DNA from: Synechococcus sp. NOUM97013
GTDB taxonomy: Bacteria; Cyanobacteriota; Cyanobacteriia; PCC-6307; Cyanobiaceae
Reading direction: 5' to 3'
Length of the DNA: 64,000 bases
NCBI RefSeq assembly: GCF_014279815.1
Contig: NZ_CP047941.1
Location: forward strand, 2,480,001-2,544,000
The notes beneath the pieces are model-generated. The model saw nothing but the letters and a program-made list of their open reading frames with translations. It had not been told where the DNA came from and made no database searches. Position numbers and translations under genes: made by a program. How positions within the stretch are numbered: position 1 is the first letter of the stretch; each line of letters starts with the position of its first letter. Shown here piece by piece: positions 33,642 through 43,375 of the stretch.

Positions 33642-35777
33642 ATGGCAGAGCGCTCCCTGGATCCTGATCTCTACATCAATCGGGAGCTCAGCTGGATTGC
33701 CTTCAATGAAAGGGTTCTGATCCAAGCACTGGACGAACGCACCCCACTGCTGGAACAGGCAAAGTTCAGCGCCATCTTCAGCAACAACCTCGATGAGTTC
33801 TTCATGGTGCGAGTCGCATCACTGAAGGCTCAGGTTGAAGCGGGGATCAACAAACGCAGCGAAGACGGACTGACACCGGTCGAACAGCTGCAGGCCATTC
33901 GTGAAAACCTCGCGCCTCTGCTGCGTCGTCAGCAGGAGCACTACCGCACACGACTGAAGCAGCAGCTGCACGACCACGGTGCCCATCTGCTCGACTATGC
34001 ACAGCTCAATCAACGCCAACGACTCTGGGTTGACAACTACTTCCAGACGGCAATCTTTCCTGTGCTCACACCCCTGGCGGTGGATCCGGCACACCCCTTT
34101 CCCTTCGTCAGCAACCTGAGCCTGAATGTGGCGGCGCTGATTCGAGATCCGGAAACCGGCCAGAGCCTGCTGGCCAGGGTGAAAGTGCCGCAAACGATCC
34201 TGCCCCGCTTCGTTGCCATCCCAACGGATCTCGCCGATGCCAAGGACAGGCCGGTCCACACCGCCGTGCCTTTGGAACAGGTTGTGGCCTTCAACCTGGG
34301 TTTGCTGTTCCCCGGCATGAGCATCGAAGGGCATTACTTCTTCCGCGTTACCAGGGATGCCGACCTGGAACTGCGGGACCTAGAAGCCGACGATTTGATG
34401 ATTGCCATCGAACAAGGTCTGCGCAAGCGACGCATGGGTGGTGAAGTCGTGCGCTTGGAAGTCGCCGATGAAATGCCGCACGACATGGTCGACATGCTGC
34501 TGGATGGAATGTCCGTGGAGGAGAACGACCTTTACCGCGTTGATGGACCCCTGGGGCTGGACGATCTCTTTGGGTTGATGGCAATCCCCCTGGCAAAACT
34601 CAAAGACGAATCCCACTCAGGCATGACACCGGCGATTCTTGGCCGGGCCCAGCGGAGCATGCTTGAAGACGGCTCCATCAAGGAAGAAGAGTTTGAAAGC
34701 ATCTTCTCCGTGGTGCGTCGGCGTGACGTACTCCTGCATCACCCCTACGACCTGTTTTCGACCTCTGTCGAGGAGTTCATCAACCAGGCTGCGGACGATC
34801 CTCTGGTGATGGGGATCAAGATGACTCTGTATCGCACCTCGAAGGATTCACCGATCATCGCCGCTTTAATCCGCGCCGCTGAGAACGGCAAACAGGTGAT
34901 GGCCCTGGTCGAGCTGAAGGCACGCTTCGATGAAGACAACAACATTCAGTGGGCAAAGCAGCTGGAAAGCTCAGGTGTGCACGTTGTCTATGGCGTTCTT
35001 GGCCTGAAGACACACACCAAGATCGTGCTGGTCGTACGCAAAGAAAAGGAACGGCTGCGCAGTTACGTGCACATCGGAACCGGCAATTACAACTCAAAAA
35101 CCTCTCGCCTCTACACCGACCTCGGGCTGCTCTCCGCACGTCCAGAGCTTGGTCAGGATCTGGTGGAGCTGTTCAACTACCTCACTGGTTTTTCCAAACA
35201 GCAGGAATTCCGGAAACTGCTTGTCGCACCAGTGTCACTACGCAAGGGCATGGAAAACCTCATCCGACGCGAAATCAAACATGCCCGCAATGGGAATGGC
35301 GGCCACATCAAGGCCAAGATGAATTCTCTGGTGGATCCTCAGATCATTTCGCTTCTCTACGAGGCATCGCAGGCCGGCGTCACCATCGAACTGATCATTC
35401 GTGGCATGTGCTGTCTTTACCCGGGACGCGAAGGTGTCAGCGACAACATCAGCGTGGTCAGCATCATTGGGCGGTTCCTCGAACATTCCCGCATCTTCTG
35501 GTTTGCCAATGGAGGTGAACCGGAGGTGTACATCGGCAGTGCCGATTGGATGCCACGCAACCTCGATCGCCGGGTGGAAGCCGTCACACCCATTGATGAA
35601 CCTGCGCTCAGGGAACAATTAGAACGCTTGTTGCAACTTTACTTAGACGACAACCGAGGCTCTTTCGACATGCAGGGAGACGGCAGCTTCCGCCAGCGCA
35701 ATCCCGAAGATGTTGTGCGTAATTCTCAACTGCATCTAATTGAACACTGGAAAAAGGGACTACAAACCAACGCATGA
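33642..35777 (+). CDS. ppk: polyphosphate kinase Ppk1
   Basis: A 711-residue enzyme making polyphosphate from ATP. The N domain begins [21 protein letters not shown]. Catalytic histidines lie in [18 protein letters not shown] near 451-468 (autophosphorylated His) and [12 protein letters not shown] near 607-618, and the two phospholipase-D-like C domains are complete. An ATG just after an in-frame GTG is used. It is upstream of the sigma factor gene. Confidence 0.94.
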   Translation: MAERSLDPDLYINRELSWIAFNERVLIQALDERTPLLEQAKFSAIFSNNLDEFFMVRVASLKAQVEAGINKRSEDGLTPVEQLQAIRENLAPLLRRQQEHYRTRLKQQLHDHGAHLLDYAQLNQRQRLWVDNYFQTAIFPVLTPLAVDPAHPFPFVSNLSLNVAALIRDPETGQSLLARVKVPQTILPRFVAIPTDLADAKDRPVHTAVPLEQVVAFNLGLLFPGMSIEGHYFFRVTRDADLELRDLEADDLMIAIEQGLRKRRMGGEVVRLEVADEMPHDMVDMLLDGMSVEENDLYRVDGPLGLDDLFGLMAIPLAKLKDESHSGMTPAILGRAQRSMLEDGSIKEEEFESIFSVVRRRDVLLHHPYDLFSTSVEEFINQAADDPLVMGIKMTLYRTSKDSPIIAALIRAAENGKQVMALVELKARFDEDNNIQWAKQLESSGVHVVYGVLGLKTHTKIVLVVRKEKERLRSYVHIGTGNYNSKTSRLYTDLGLLSARPELGQDLVELFNYLTGFSKQQEFRKLLVAPVSLRKGMENLIRREIKHARNGNGGHIKAKMNSLVDPQIISLLYEASQAGVTIELIIRGMCCLYPGREGVSDNISVVSIIGRFLEHSRIFWFANGGEPEVYIGSADWMPRNLDRRVEAVTPIDEPALREQLERLLQLYLDDNRGSFDMQGDGSFRQRNPEDVVRNSQLHLIEHWKKGLQTNA

Positions 35778-35958
35778 GCAACCGCAGCTCTGTATTGATC
35801 GATACAGCCATCGGGCTCGTTTCAACCTCTTTATTTCACATTTGACTCATACGACTTAACCGCCGTTTGCAGATTCGGAAAAACTTTCGATTCATTCAGG
35901 CCAGATTTAGGGACGGGTGCTAAATTTTGCCCAAATCTAATTTCAGGAGGCCAGGGTG

Positions 35959-36978
35959 ATGGGGATCCCTCTGGAATCTGAAGAAGTGACGAAAAAAGTC
36001 TCTTCTCCAGAACCTGTATTGCCGACCACCGGTCGACGAAACAGCGCTGCGCGTTCACGAAACACCACCAGTCGCTCGTCTCGCCAGAGTGGTCGATTGG
36101 CTACTGACTCGATCGGCTACTACCTGAGCAGCATCGGGCGTGTGCCACTGCTCACGGCAGCCGAAGAGATCGAGCTGGCACATCACGTGCAGGCCATGAA
36201 GGAACTGCTCGAAGTTCCTGAGGGTGAACGCACGCCGCGGCAGCGTCACCGCATCCGCATGGGCAAACGTGCGCGCGATCGGATGATGGCTGCCAATCTC
36301 CGCCTGGTGGTCAGCGTGGCGAAGAAATATCAGAACCAAGGTCTCGAACTGCTGGATCTGGTGCAAGAGGGTGCCATTGGTCTTGAGCGTGCGGTCGACA
36401 AATTCGACCCCGCTATGGGCTACAAGTTTTCGACCTATGCCTACTGGTGGATTCGCCAGGGCATGACCAGGGCCATCGACAACAGCGCCCGCACCATTCG
36501 TCTACCGATTCACATCAGTGAAAAGCTGTCGAAGATGCGGCGCATCACGCGTGAGCTGTCGCATCGTTTCGGTCGGCAACCCAATCGTCTGGAGTTGGCG
36601 AGCGCGATGGGAATCGAACCGCGCGACCTCGAGGATCTCATTGCCCAGAGTGCACCCTGCGCCTCACTCGATGCCCATGCACGTGGCGAAGAAGATCGCA
36701 GCACCCTCGGCGAATTGATTCCGGACCCCAACGGGGCAGAGCCGATGGAAGGGATGGATCGGAGCATTCAGAAGGAACACCTCGGAGGCTGGCTCTCGCA
36801 ACTCAATGAGCGGGAACAGAAAATCCTCAAGTTGCGTTTCGGCCTGGATGGAGCGGAGCCACTCACCTTGGCGGAAATTGGTCGTCAGATCAACGTGTCG
36901 CGTGAGAGGGTTCGTCAGCTCGAGGCCAAGGCCATTCTCAAGCTCCGTGTGATGACCAATCACCAGCAGGCAGCCTGA
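35959..36978 (+). CDS. RNA polymerase group 2 sigma factor (RpoD-like)
   Basis: A 339-residue sigma-70 protein. A 40-residue Ser/Arg-rich N-terminus precedes region 1.2 (TDSIGYYLSSIGRVPLLTAAEEIELA). Region 2 has LLDLVQEGAIGLERAVDKFDP and YAYWWIRQGMTRAID (-10 binding), followed by region 3. Region 4.2 ends with LAEIGRQINVSRERVRQLEAKA (-35 helix-turn-helix). The long region 1.1 of the principal sigma is absent, so it is a group 2 factor. AGGAGG lies 14 bases before the chosen ATG, eight before the in-frame GTG just upstream. Confidence 0.9.
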   Translation: MGIPLESEEVTKKVSSPEPVLPTTGRRNSAARSRNTTSRSSRQSGRLATDSIGYYLSSIGRVPLLTAAEEIELAHHVQAMKELLEVPEGERTPRQRHRIRMGKRARDRMMAANLRLVVSVAKKYQNQGLELLDLVQEGAIGLERAVDKFDPAMGYKFSTYAYWWIRQGMTRAIDNSARTIRLPIHISEKLSKMRRITRELSHRFGRQPNRLELASAMGIEPRDLEDLIAQSAPCASLDAHARGEEDRSTLGELIPDPNGAEPMEGMDRSIQKEHLGGWLSQLNEREQKILKLRFGLDGAEPLTLAEIGRQINVSRERVRQLEAKAILKLRVMTNHQQAA

Positions 36979-36982
36979 GCCA

Positions 36983-37627
36983 TTGCTTCTTTCCCTGCTG
37001 ATCATCAGCACCTGGATGCTCCTGGTGCTGTCAACAGCAGTGATCTGCAGGAGACAATGGCCTCAACGCCGAGAACTCAGCCGCAAGATTGTTCACATCG
37101 GCACCGGTCCGGTGATCGCTATGGCCTGGTGGCTTGAGATTCCTGAATCGATCGCTTTAACGGTGGCCACCGCGGTCACCTTGATCACTGCAATCAACCA
37201 CCGCTGGAAACTGCTCCCTGCCGTTGAGGATGTGGATCGCCACAGCTACGGAACTGTGGCGTATGGGCTTGCAATCACAATTCTGCTGGCTTTGTTCTGG
37301 CCTGATCAAGCGATTGCCGCCTGTGCCGGCGTGTTGGTAATGGCCTTCGCCGATGGCCTTGCAGGCTTGATGGGACGGGGCATCAAGTCACCCAGCTGGA
37401 CGTTTTGGCAACAGCACAAATCCGTCGCTGGAACACTGACGATGGCCCTGGTCACGGCCTTGGTGTTAATCGTCCTTGCGCTAGTCAGCCACAGCTCTCT
37501 TCATCCCCTACGCCTGTTTGCAGTCACTGCCCTAGCAGTAGGCCTTGAGCAACTGAGCCGCTGGGGAATCGACAACCTCAGCGTGCCGTTGTCCGTTGGG
37601 TTGTGCTGGTCCTGGATTGTGATCTAA
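36983..37627 (+). CDS. phytol/dolichol kinase-like membrane protein
   Basis: A 214-residue protein with about six membrane helices. RRELSRKIVHIGTGPVIAMAWW near 29-50 and the acidic VMAFADGLAGLMGRGIKS near 118-135 match the VTE5/phytol kinase and CTP-dependent polyprenol kinase family. Phytol kinase recycles phytol from chlorophyll breakdown into tocopherol. The first start is TTG, five bases after the sigma gene; an ATG at 37016 is an alternative. The exact lipid is inferred. Confidence 0.72.
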   Translation: MLLSLLIISTWMLLVLSTAVICRRQWPQRRELSRKIVHIGTGPVIAMAWWLEIPESIALTVATAVTLITAINHRWKLLPAVEDVDRHSYGTVAYGLAITILLALFWPDQAIAACAGVLVMAFADGLAGLMGRGIKSPSWTFWQQHKSVAGTLTMALVTALVLIVLALVSHSSLHPLRLFAVTALAVGLEQLSRWGIDNLSVPLSVGLCWSWIVI

Positions 37628-37944
37628 GCGCGAAGCAGACGCTCCATGTGACGACACCAGTCACCTCTGCTGCCCAATGCAGCCACGAGGGAGTGATCAT
37701 CGGGCAGATCATGCAATCGCGTCTGCCAGAGCTGAATCTGTGCAGCCTGACTCACCCAGAAATGCATCACCTGCCGGTGCAGGGCATCGACATCCCAATG
37801 CTGCTGATGGGCCACACCCTGAGACCAACCCAGCAGATCATCCAGCTGAAGCGGTCGGAACCCTCGCACCCACAAACCGGTGTCACGATCCAACTCATAC
37901 AAACGAAGTGGATCGCCAAAACCAAAAATATGAAGTCCAATCAT
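37624..37944 (-). CDS. hypothetical protein, 106 aa
   Basis: A soluble protein rich in Trp, His and Gln, starting MIGLHIFGFGDPLRLYELD. The ATG has GGAGG about seven bases upstream, which decides it over a TTG 18 codons earlier. It ends within the last four bases of the convergent phytol-kinase-like gene. No domain was recognised. Confidence 0.6.
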   Translation of the reverse strand: MIGLHIFGFGDPLRLYELDRDTGLWVRGFRPLQLDDLLGWSQGVAHQQHWDVDALHRQVMHFWVSQAAQIQLWQTRLHDLPDDHSLVAALGSRGDWCRHMERLLRA

Positions 37945-38048
37945 TGAACCAACCTCCAAGAGGATGTGGCCCAACGTAAACACATCAAACCAAGGCAAAG
38001 TTCAATATGAACAGATCACTTAAAAGGTCTAAAACATCCGACTGAGTT

Positions 38049-39128
38049 TCAAGAAACTGGCACTCCTGTCGATCGAGTGCCAACTTGTTTCACCGCATTG
38101 GCCAGCTCTTCGAGCAAATCAGCCGTTGTTTCAAGGCTGATGCAGGCATCGGTCACGCTTTGGCCGTAAGTCAGTGCAGAACGATCAGCGGAGATCTTCT
38201 GATTCCCCTCAACGAGATGACTTTCCAGCATCACCCCCATCACGTGGGTTGAACCCTGGTCGACCTGGGACGCCACAGCCTTGAGCACCTCACCTTGACG
38301 GCGGTAATCCTTGTTGGAATTGCCATGACTGCAATCCACCATCAGCCGATCGGGCAGACCCGCGCCATCCAGTTCAGCTGCGGCTTCCTGGATCGCCTCG
38401 AGATGATAATTGGTGCCGCGATTGCCGCCCCGGAGCACCAGATGACCATCCGGATTGCCGGTGGTGCTTACGATGGAGGCATGGCCTTCATGATTGATGC
38501 CCAGAAAATGGTGCGGCTTTGAAGCGGCCTGCATCGCATTGATCGCGATGGTGGCGCTTCCATCGGTGCTGTTTTTGTAGCCGATCGGCATTGACAAGCC
38601 TGAGGCCATCTCACGATGAGTCTGGCTTTCGGTGGTTCGAGCACCAATCGCCGTCCAGCTGATCAGATCGGCGATGTATTGAGGCACCACAGGGTCGAGC
38701 AGTTCCGTGGCCGCGGGCATGCCATCCCTGGCCAAATCCAGCAGCAAGGCACGGGCCATGCGCAGGCCGGTGTTGATGTCGTAGGAGCCGTCGAGATGCG
38801 GGTCATTGATCAGCCCTTTCCAACCCACCGTGGTCCGAGGCTTCTCGAAATACACCCGCATCACCACTTCCAGTTCCGCAGCGTGGCGTTCCCTTAAAGG
38901 TGCCAATCTGCGTGCGTAATCGCGGGCAGCATCGACGTCGTGCACCGAGCACGGTCCAACGATCACCAGCAGACGCTGATCCAAACCGCGGAGGATGGCC
39001 TTAATGCGACTTCGCGCAGTGGCAACCGTTTCGGTGGCCTTGGAATCGATGGGCAGATCACGATGCAGCAGTGCTGGAGGCACCAGTGGCCGAGTGTCCA
39101 CCACATGCAGATCGTGAGTGGTGGTCAT
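38049..39128 (-). CDS. aroF: 3-deoxy-7-phosphoheptulonate synthase (class I, AroG/F type)
   Basis: A 359-residue enzyme of the shikimate pathway entry step, joining PEP and erythrose 4-phosphate. LLVIVGPCSVHD near 53-64, RVYFEKPRTTVGWKGLINDP near 90-109, GARTTESQTHREMASGLS near 165-182, GIKNSTDG-like GYKNSTDGS near 186-194 and DCSHGNSNK near 268-276 are class I signatures. The ATG giving MTTTHDLHV is chosen; the frame extends far upstream, but without homology. Confidence 0.93.
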   Translation of the reverse strand: MTTTHDLHVVDTRPLVPPALLHRDLPIDSKATETVATARSRIKAILRGLDQRLLVIVGPCSVHDVDAARDYARRLAPLRERHAAELEVVMRVYFEKPRTTVGWKGLINDPHLDGSYDINTGLRMARALLLDLARDGMPAATELLDPVVPQYIADLISWTAIGARTTESQTHREMASGLSMPIGYKNSTDGSATIAINAMQAASKPHHFLGINHEGHASIVSTTGNPDGHLVLRGGNRGTNYHLEAIQEAAAELDGAGLPDRLMVDCSHGNSNKDYRRQGEVLKAVASQVDQGSTHVMGVMLESHLVEGNQKISADRSALTYGQSVTDACISLETTADLLEELANAVKQVGTRSTGVPVS

Positions 39129-39242
39129 GCCCAAAAACAGGAATTCACTCAGATTACGCAAGCTGCATGCATCTGCTTGACAGCGGTGCGGAACGGTGAC
39201 GCAGGACAATGAAATGCCTTTGACGTTCCTGCACCGAATCCG

Positions 39243-41843
39243 ATGCTGAGCACTTACCGCGAGAACGCCGCCCAACGCCTGGCCCAAGGCATCCCGGCAC
39301 TCCCTCTGAACGCCACCCAGACCCAGGCGCTCACGGAGCTGCTGCAGAACCCTCCCGCAGGAGAAGAGGACGAACTGCTGCATCTGCTCAGCGAACGGAT
39401 TCCGCCTGGCGTGGATGAAGCGGCCTACGTGAAAGCCACCTGGCTCAGCGCCGTAGCCCAGGGTGAAGCCAAGAGCCCGTTGGTCTCTGCCTTGGACGCC
39501 ACCCGACTGCTGGGAACCATGGTCGGCGGTTACAACATGGCCGCACTGATCGAACTGCTTAAGCACGACGACGAAGCGCTGGCCTCCTGCGCGGCGGAAG
39601 GCCTCAGTCGCACCCTGCTGGTGTACGACGCCTACAACGAAGTGATGGAGCTGGCGTCCACCAACCGCTTTGCCAAGCAGGTGGTCGATAGCTGGGCCGC
39701 AGGGGAATGGTTCACGAGCAAACCTGAACTGGCCAGCGAAATCACCGTCACCGTGTTCAAGGTTGACGGGGAAACCAACACGGACGACCTGTCACCAGCC
39801 ACCCACGCCACCACCCGGCCCGACATCCCACTCCATGCCCTGGCCATGCTGGAGACCCGCGATCCCGATGGTCTGAACACCATCAACACGCTCAAGCAGA
39901 AAGGTCATCCCGTGGCCTACGTGGGTGATGTGGTGGGCACTGGCAGCTCCCGCAAGAGCGCCATCAATTCGGTGCTCTGGCACACGGGCAACGCCATTCC
40001 CCACGTGCCCAATAAAAAGGCCGGCGGCGTGATTCTCGGCGGCAAAATTGCGCCGATCTTTTTCAACACAGCGGAAGACTCCGGCGCGCTGCCGATTGAA
40101 TGCGACGTCACCGCCCTCAAAAGCGGCGATGTGATCACCATCCGGCCCCACGCCGGAACGATCGAACGGGCTGCCGGTGAAGCCAATGCCGGCGACATCA
40201 TTGCCCGCTTCGATCTCAAGCCCAGCACCATTAGCGATGAGGTGCGCGCTGGCGGCCGCATCCCTCTGATGATCGGCCGTGCCCTCACCGACAAGGTGCG
40301 CAATCAGCTGGGCCTTCCCGCATCTGACCTATTCATTCGTCCTTCCGCTCCCGCGGACACCGGCAAGGGCTTCACCCTGGCCCAGAAGATGGTCGGCAAG
40401 GCCTGTGGACTACCGGGTGTGCGCCCGGGAACCAGCTGCGAACCGCTGATGACCACCGTCGGGTCCCAGGACACCACCGGGCCGATGACCCGGGACGAGA
40501 TGAAGGAACTCGCCTGCCTGGGCTTCTCCTCCGACCTGGTGATGCAGAGCTTCTGCCACACCGCGGCCTATCCGAAGCCTGTCGACCTGCAAACCCAGAA
40601 GGACCTGCCCGATTTCTTCGCTCAGCGGGGCGGCGTCGCCCTGCGACCCGGTGACGGCATCATCCATAGCTGGCTGAACCGCATGCTCCTGCCTGACACC
40701 GTGGGCACGGGCGGTGACAGCCACACCCGCTTCCCTCTCGGGATCTCCTTCCCGGGTGGCTCTGGGGTGGTGGCCTTCGCCGCCGCCATCGGTGCCATGC
40801 CGCTCGATATGCCCGAGTCGGTGCTGGTGCGCTTCACGGGATCGCTGCAACCGGGCGTCACCCTGCGCGATGTGGTGAATGCCATTCCTTGGGTGGCGAT
40901 TCAGAGAGGCCTGCTCACCGTTGAAAAAGCCAACAAAAAGAACCTGTTCAATGGCCGAATCATGGAGATCGAAGGTCTCCCCGACCTGAAGCTGGAACAG
41001 GCCTTCGAACTCACCGATGCCAGCGCCGAACGGTCCTGCGCCGGCTGCACCATCAAGCTCTCCGAAGACACGGTGGCCGAGTACTTGCGCAGCAATGTGG
41101 CGCTGCTCAAAAACATGATCGCTCGGGGCTACAGCGATGCCCGCACCCTGGCGCGGCGCATCAAGGCCATGGAAGCCTGGCTGGAGAACCCACAGCTGCT
41201 AAGCGCCGACACTGACGCTGAATACGCGGAAGTGCTGGAGATCAACCTCGACGAGCTCAAGGAACCTGTAGTGGCTTGCCCCAACGACCCCGACAACGTG
41301 AAGCTGCTCAGCGAGGTGGCTGGAGACCCGGTGCAGGAGGTGTTCATCGGCTCCTGCATGACCAACATCGGTCACTACCGCGCCGCGGCCAAGGTGCTGG
41401 AAGGCGCCGGCCAGAACACGGCACGCCTCTGGGTCTGCCCTCCAACGCGGATGGACGAGGAGACCCTGAAGGCCGAGGGCTATTACGCCACCTTCGAAGC
41501 CGCAGGCTCCCGCATGGAGATGCCCGGTTGCTCCCTCTGCATGGGCAACCAGGCCCGCGTGGAAGACGACACCACGGTGTTCTCCACCAGCACGCGCAAC
41601 TTCAACAACCGCCTGGGCAAAGGTGCACAGGTGTATCTGGGCAGCGCTGAACTGGCAGCGGTTTGCGCCCAGCTGGGACGCATCCCCACTCCCGATGAAT
41701 ACCGCAGCATTGCGGCCGAGAAGATCGACCCCCTCTCCGATGAGCTGTACCGCTATCTGAACTTCGATCAGATCACCGGTTTCGAGGATGAAGGTCGGGT
41801 TGTGAGTGCGGATGAGGAGGCTCAGATGCTGGCTGGGGCTTGA
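39243..41843 (+). CDS. acnB: aconitate hydratase B
   Basis: An 866-residue AcnB. The N-terminal HEAT-like domain (1-160) is followed by the swivel domain with FKVDGETNTDDLSPA near 177-191 and GDVVGTGSSRKSAIN near 228-242. The Fe-S domains carry GSQDTTGPMTRDE near 407-419, GDSHTRFPLGI near 493-503, and cysteines in SCMTNIGHYR and GCSLCMGNQA in the C-terminal part. It isomerises citrate and isocitrate, and may act on 2-methylisocitrate. Length is normal. Confidence 0.95.
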   Translation: MLSTYRENAAQRLAQGIPALPLNATQTQALTELLQNPPAGEEDELLHLLSERIPPGVDEAAYVKATWLSAVAQGEAKSPLVSALDATRLLGTMVGGYNMAALIELLKHDDEALASCAAEGLSRTLLVYDAYNEVMELASTNRFAKQVVDSWAAGEWFTSKPELASEITVTVFKVDGETNTDDLSPATHATTRPDIPLHALAMLETRDPDGLNTINTLKQKGHPVAYVGDVVGTGSSRKSAINSVLWHTGNAIPHVPNKKAGGVILGGKIAPIFFNTAEDSGALPIECDVTALKSGDVITIRPHAGTIERAAGEANAGDIIARFDLKPSTISDEVRAGGRIPLMIGRALTDKVRNQLGLPASDLFIRPSAPADTGKGFTLAQKMVGKACGLPGVRPGTSCEPLMTTVGSQDTTGPMTRDEMKELACLGFSSDLVMQSFCHTAAYPKPVDLQTQKDLPDFFAQRGGVALRPGDGIIHSWLNRMLLPDTVGTGGDSHTRFPLGISFPGGSGVVAFAAAIGAMPLDMPESVLVRFTGSLQPGVTLRDVVNAIPWVAIQRGLLTVEKANKKNLFNGRIMEIEGLPDLKLEQAFELTDASAERSCAGCTIKLSEDTVAEYLRSNVALLKNMIARGYSDARTLARRIKAMEAWLENPQLLSADTDAEYAEVLEINLDELKEPVVACPNDPDNVKLLSEVAGDPVQEVFIGSCMTNIGHYRAAAKVLEGAGQNTARLWVCPPTRMDEETLKAEGYYATFEAAGSRMEMPGCSLCMGNQARVEDDTTVFSTSTRNFNNRLGKGAQVYLGSAELAAVCAQLGRIPTPDEYRSIAAEKIDPLSDELYRYLNFDQITGFEDEGRVVSADEEAQMLAGA

Positions 41844-41861
41844 TCCCAGACCAGCGACGCC

Positions 41862-43346
41862 ATGGCAGTTCTGAGTGACCTGAAACAACGCCGGCATCAG
41901 CTCGGGTCCAGCCGCAGCATCCGCCGGCTGCTGGAACGCCGCTGGTGGGTGGTGGTGCTGGCACTGATGCTCACCGGCCTGGGTGCAGCCCTGACGGGCG
42001 TGCTGTTCAAGGCCGGCCTCAAACTGCTGGGGGGTTGGCGACTGGAGTTGCTTGCCGAGTACCCCGCCTGGATGGTGCTGCCTTGTCTGGGGGGCTTGGG
42101 CGGACTGGTCTCCGGACTGCTGGTGTCACGGCTTGCACCAGCGGCCGGCGGTTCAGGCATCACCCACATCATGGGATTTCTGAAACATCGGGCTGTGCCG
42201 ATGGGCCTGCAGGTGGGCCTCGTGAAACTGGTGGGAGGCATCGTGGCCATCGGCAGCGGTTTCCCGCTCGGTCCCGAAGGCCCGGCCGTGCAGATGGGTG
42301 GTTCCGTGGCCTGGCAGATGGCCCGCTGGCTGAAGGCACCGGTGGCCTTTCGCCGCGTGATCGTCGCTGCAGGCGGTGGCGCCGGCATTGCAGCGGTGTT
42401 CAGTGCGCCGATCGGAGGGTTTGTGTACGCCGTGGAGGAACTGCTCCACTCCGCCAGGCCTGTGGTGCTGCTGCTGGTGATCGTTACCACCTTCTGGGCT
42501 GATGCCTGGGCCGATGTGCTGGGACTGCTGGGCATCAGCCCCTCCACCGGTGGCCTGGATGCCACCCAGGGGTTCCTGCTGGAACGGGAATACACACCCC
42601 TGGTGAGCTTTCTGCCCATCGATCTGGGCTACCTGATCGGACTTGGCGTGGTGGTGGGGGTGCTGGCGGAGCTCTACTGCCGCTACGTGCTGGCGATGCA
42701 GCGCAAAGGCAATGGCTGGTTCGGTGATCGTCTAGTGCTGCGCATGGTGATCAGTGGATGTGTACTAGGCGGCGTGTATGCATTCCTGCCGGAAGCCTTC
42801 CGCGATCTGGAGGGACTTCAACATCTGATCGGCGCTGGCAAAGCCGACATCCCCATGGCTCTGGGCACATTCATCGTGCTGTTCTTCAGCACTGGGCTTG
42901 CGGCGGCGTCCGGGGCACCAGGCGGCCTGTTCTTTCCGATGCTCACCCTGGGGGGCGCCATCGGCCTGGCCTGCGGCATCTGGGTTGAAGCGCTCACCGG
43001 CCACGTCCCCAGCACCTATGTGTTTGCGGGGATGGGGGCCTTCGTCGCCAGTTGCTCACGCACGCCGATCACGGCCATGTTTCTGGCCTTTGCCCTCACC
43101 AAGGATCTGCTGATTCTCAAACCGATCCTGGTGGCCTGCCTGGCCAGCTTCTTGGTGGCGCGTCTTTTCGATGATCGCTCCATCTACGAACGCCAGCTGG
43201 GCATGGAGCTGCTGGAAGAAGATCACCTGGAAGCCCGCCGGGAGCGCCGAGGCGGCATTCATCACGCCTGGGAAGGATCGATCCGCAGGCGCGCCTTCAC
43301 CGCCCCGCCTCCACCGAACCCCCCCAACCCACCGAACGAATCCTGA
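41862..43346 (+). CDS. ClC family chloride channel/antiporter
   Basis: A 494-residue protein with about 16 membrane segments. The three anion-site motifs are AAGGSGITHI near 93-102, FPLGPEGPAVQMGG near 135-148 (gating Glu present) and GAPGGLFFPMLTLGG near 354-368. The gating Glu suits either a H+/Cl- antiporter or a channel. The C-terminus carries a proline/asparagine-rich tail (PPPPNPPNPPNES). The start lies 18 bases after acnB. Confidence 0.9.
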   Translation: MAVLSDLKQRRHQLGSSRSIRRLLERRWWVVVLALMLTGLGAALTGVLFKAGLKLLGGWRLELLAEYPAWMVLPCLGGLGGLVSGLLVSRLAPAAGGSGITHIMGFLKHRAVPMGLQVGLVKLVGGIVAIGSGFPLGPEGPAVQMGGSVAWQMARWLKAPVAFRRVIVAAGGGAGIAAVFSAPIGGFVYAVEELLHSARPVVLLLVIVTTFWADAWADVLGLLGISPSTGGLDATQGFLLEREYTPLVSFLPIDLGYLIGLGVVVGVLAELYCRYVLAMQRKGNGWFGDRLVLRMVISGCVLGGVYAFLPEAFRDLEGLQHLIGAGKADIPMALGTFIVLFFSTGLAAASGAPGGLFFPMLTLGGAIGLACGIWVEALTGHVPSTYVFAGMGAFVASCSRTPITAMFLAFALTKDLLILKPILVACLASFLVARLFDDRSIYERQLGMELLEEDHLEARRERRGGIHHAWEGSIRRRAFTAPPPPNPPNPPNES

Positions 43347-43375
43347 ACCAGGAAACCCTGCTGTTTGATCCGGCT

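Noticed and set aside
35790-35807. CTGTAT-N6-ATACAG between ppk and the sigma factor as a terminator
   Set aside because: There is no T-run and the stem is weak; it may be an operator or chance.
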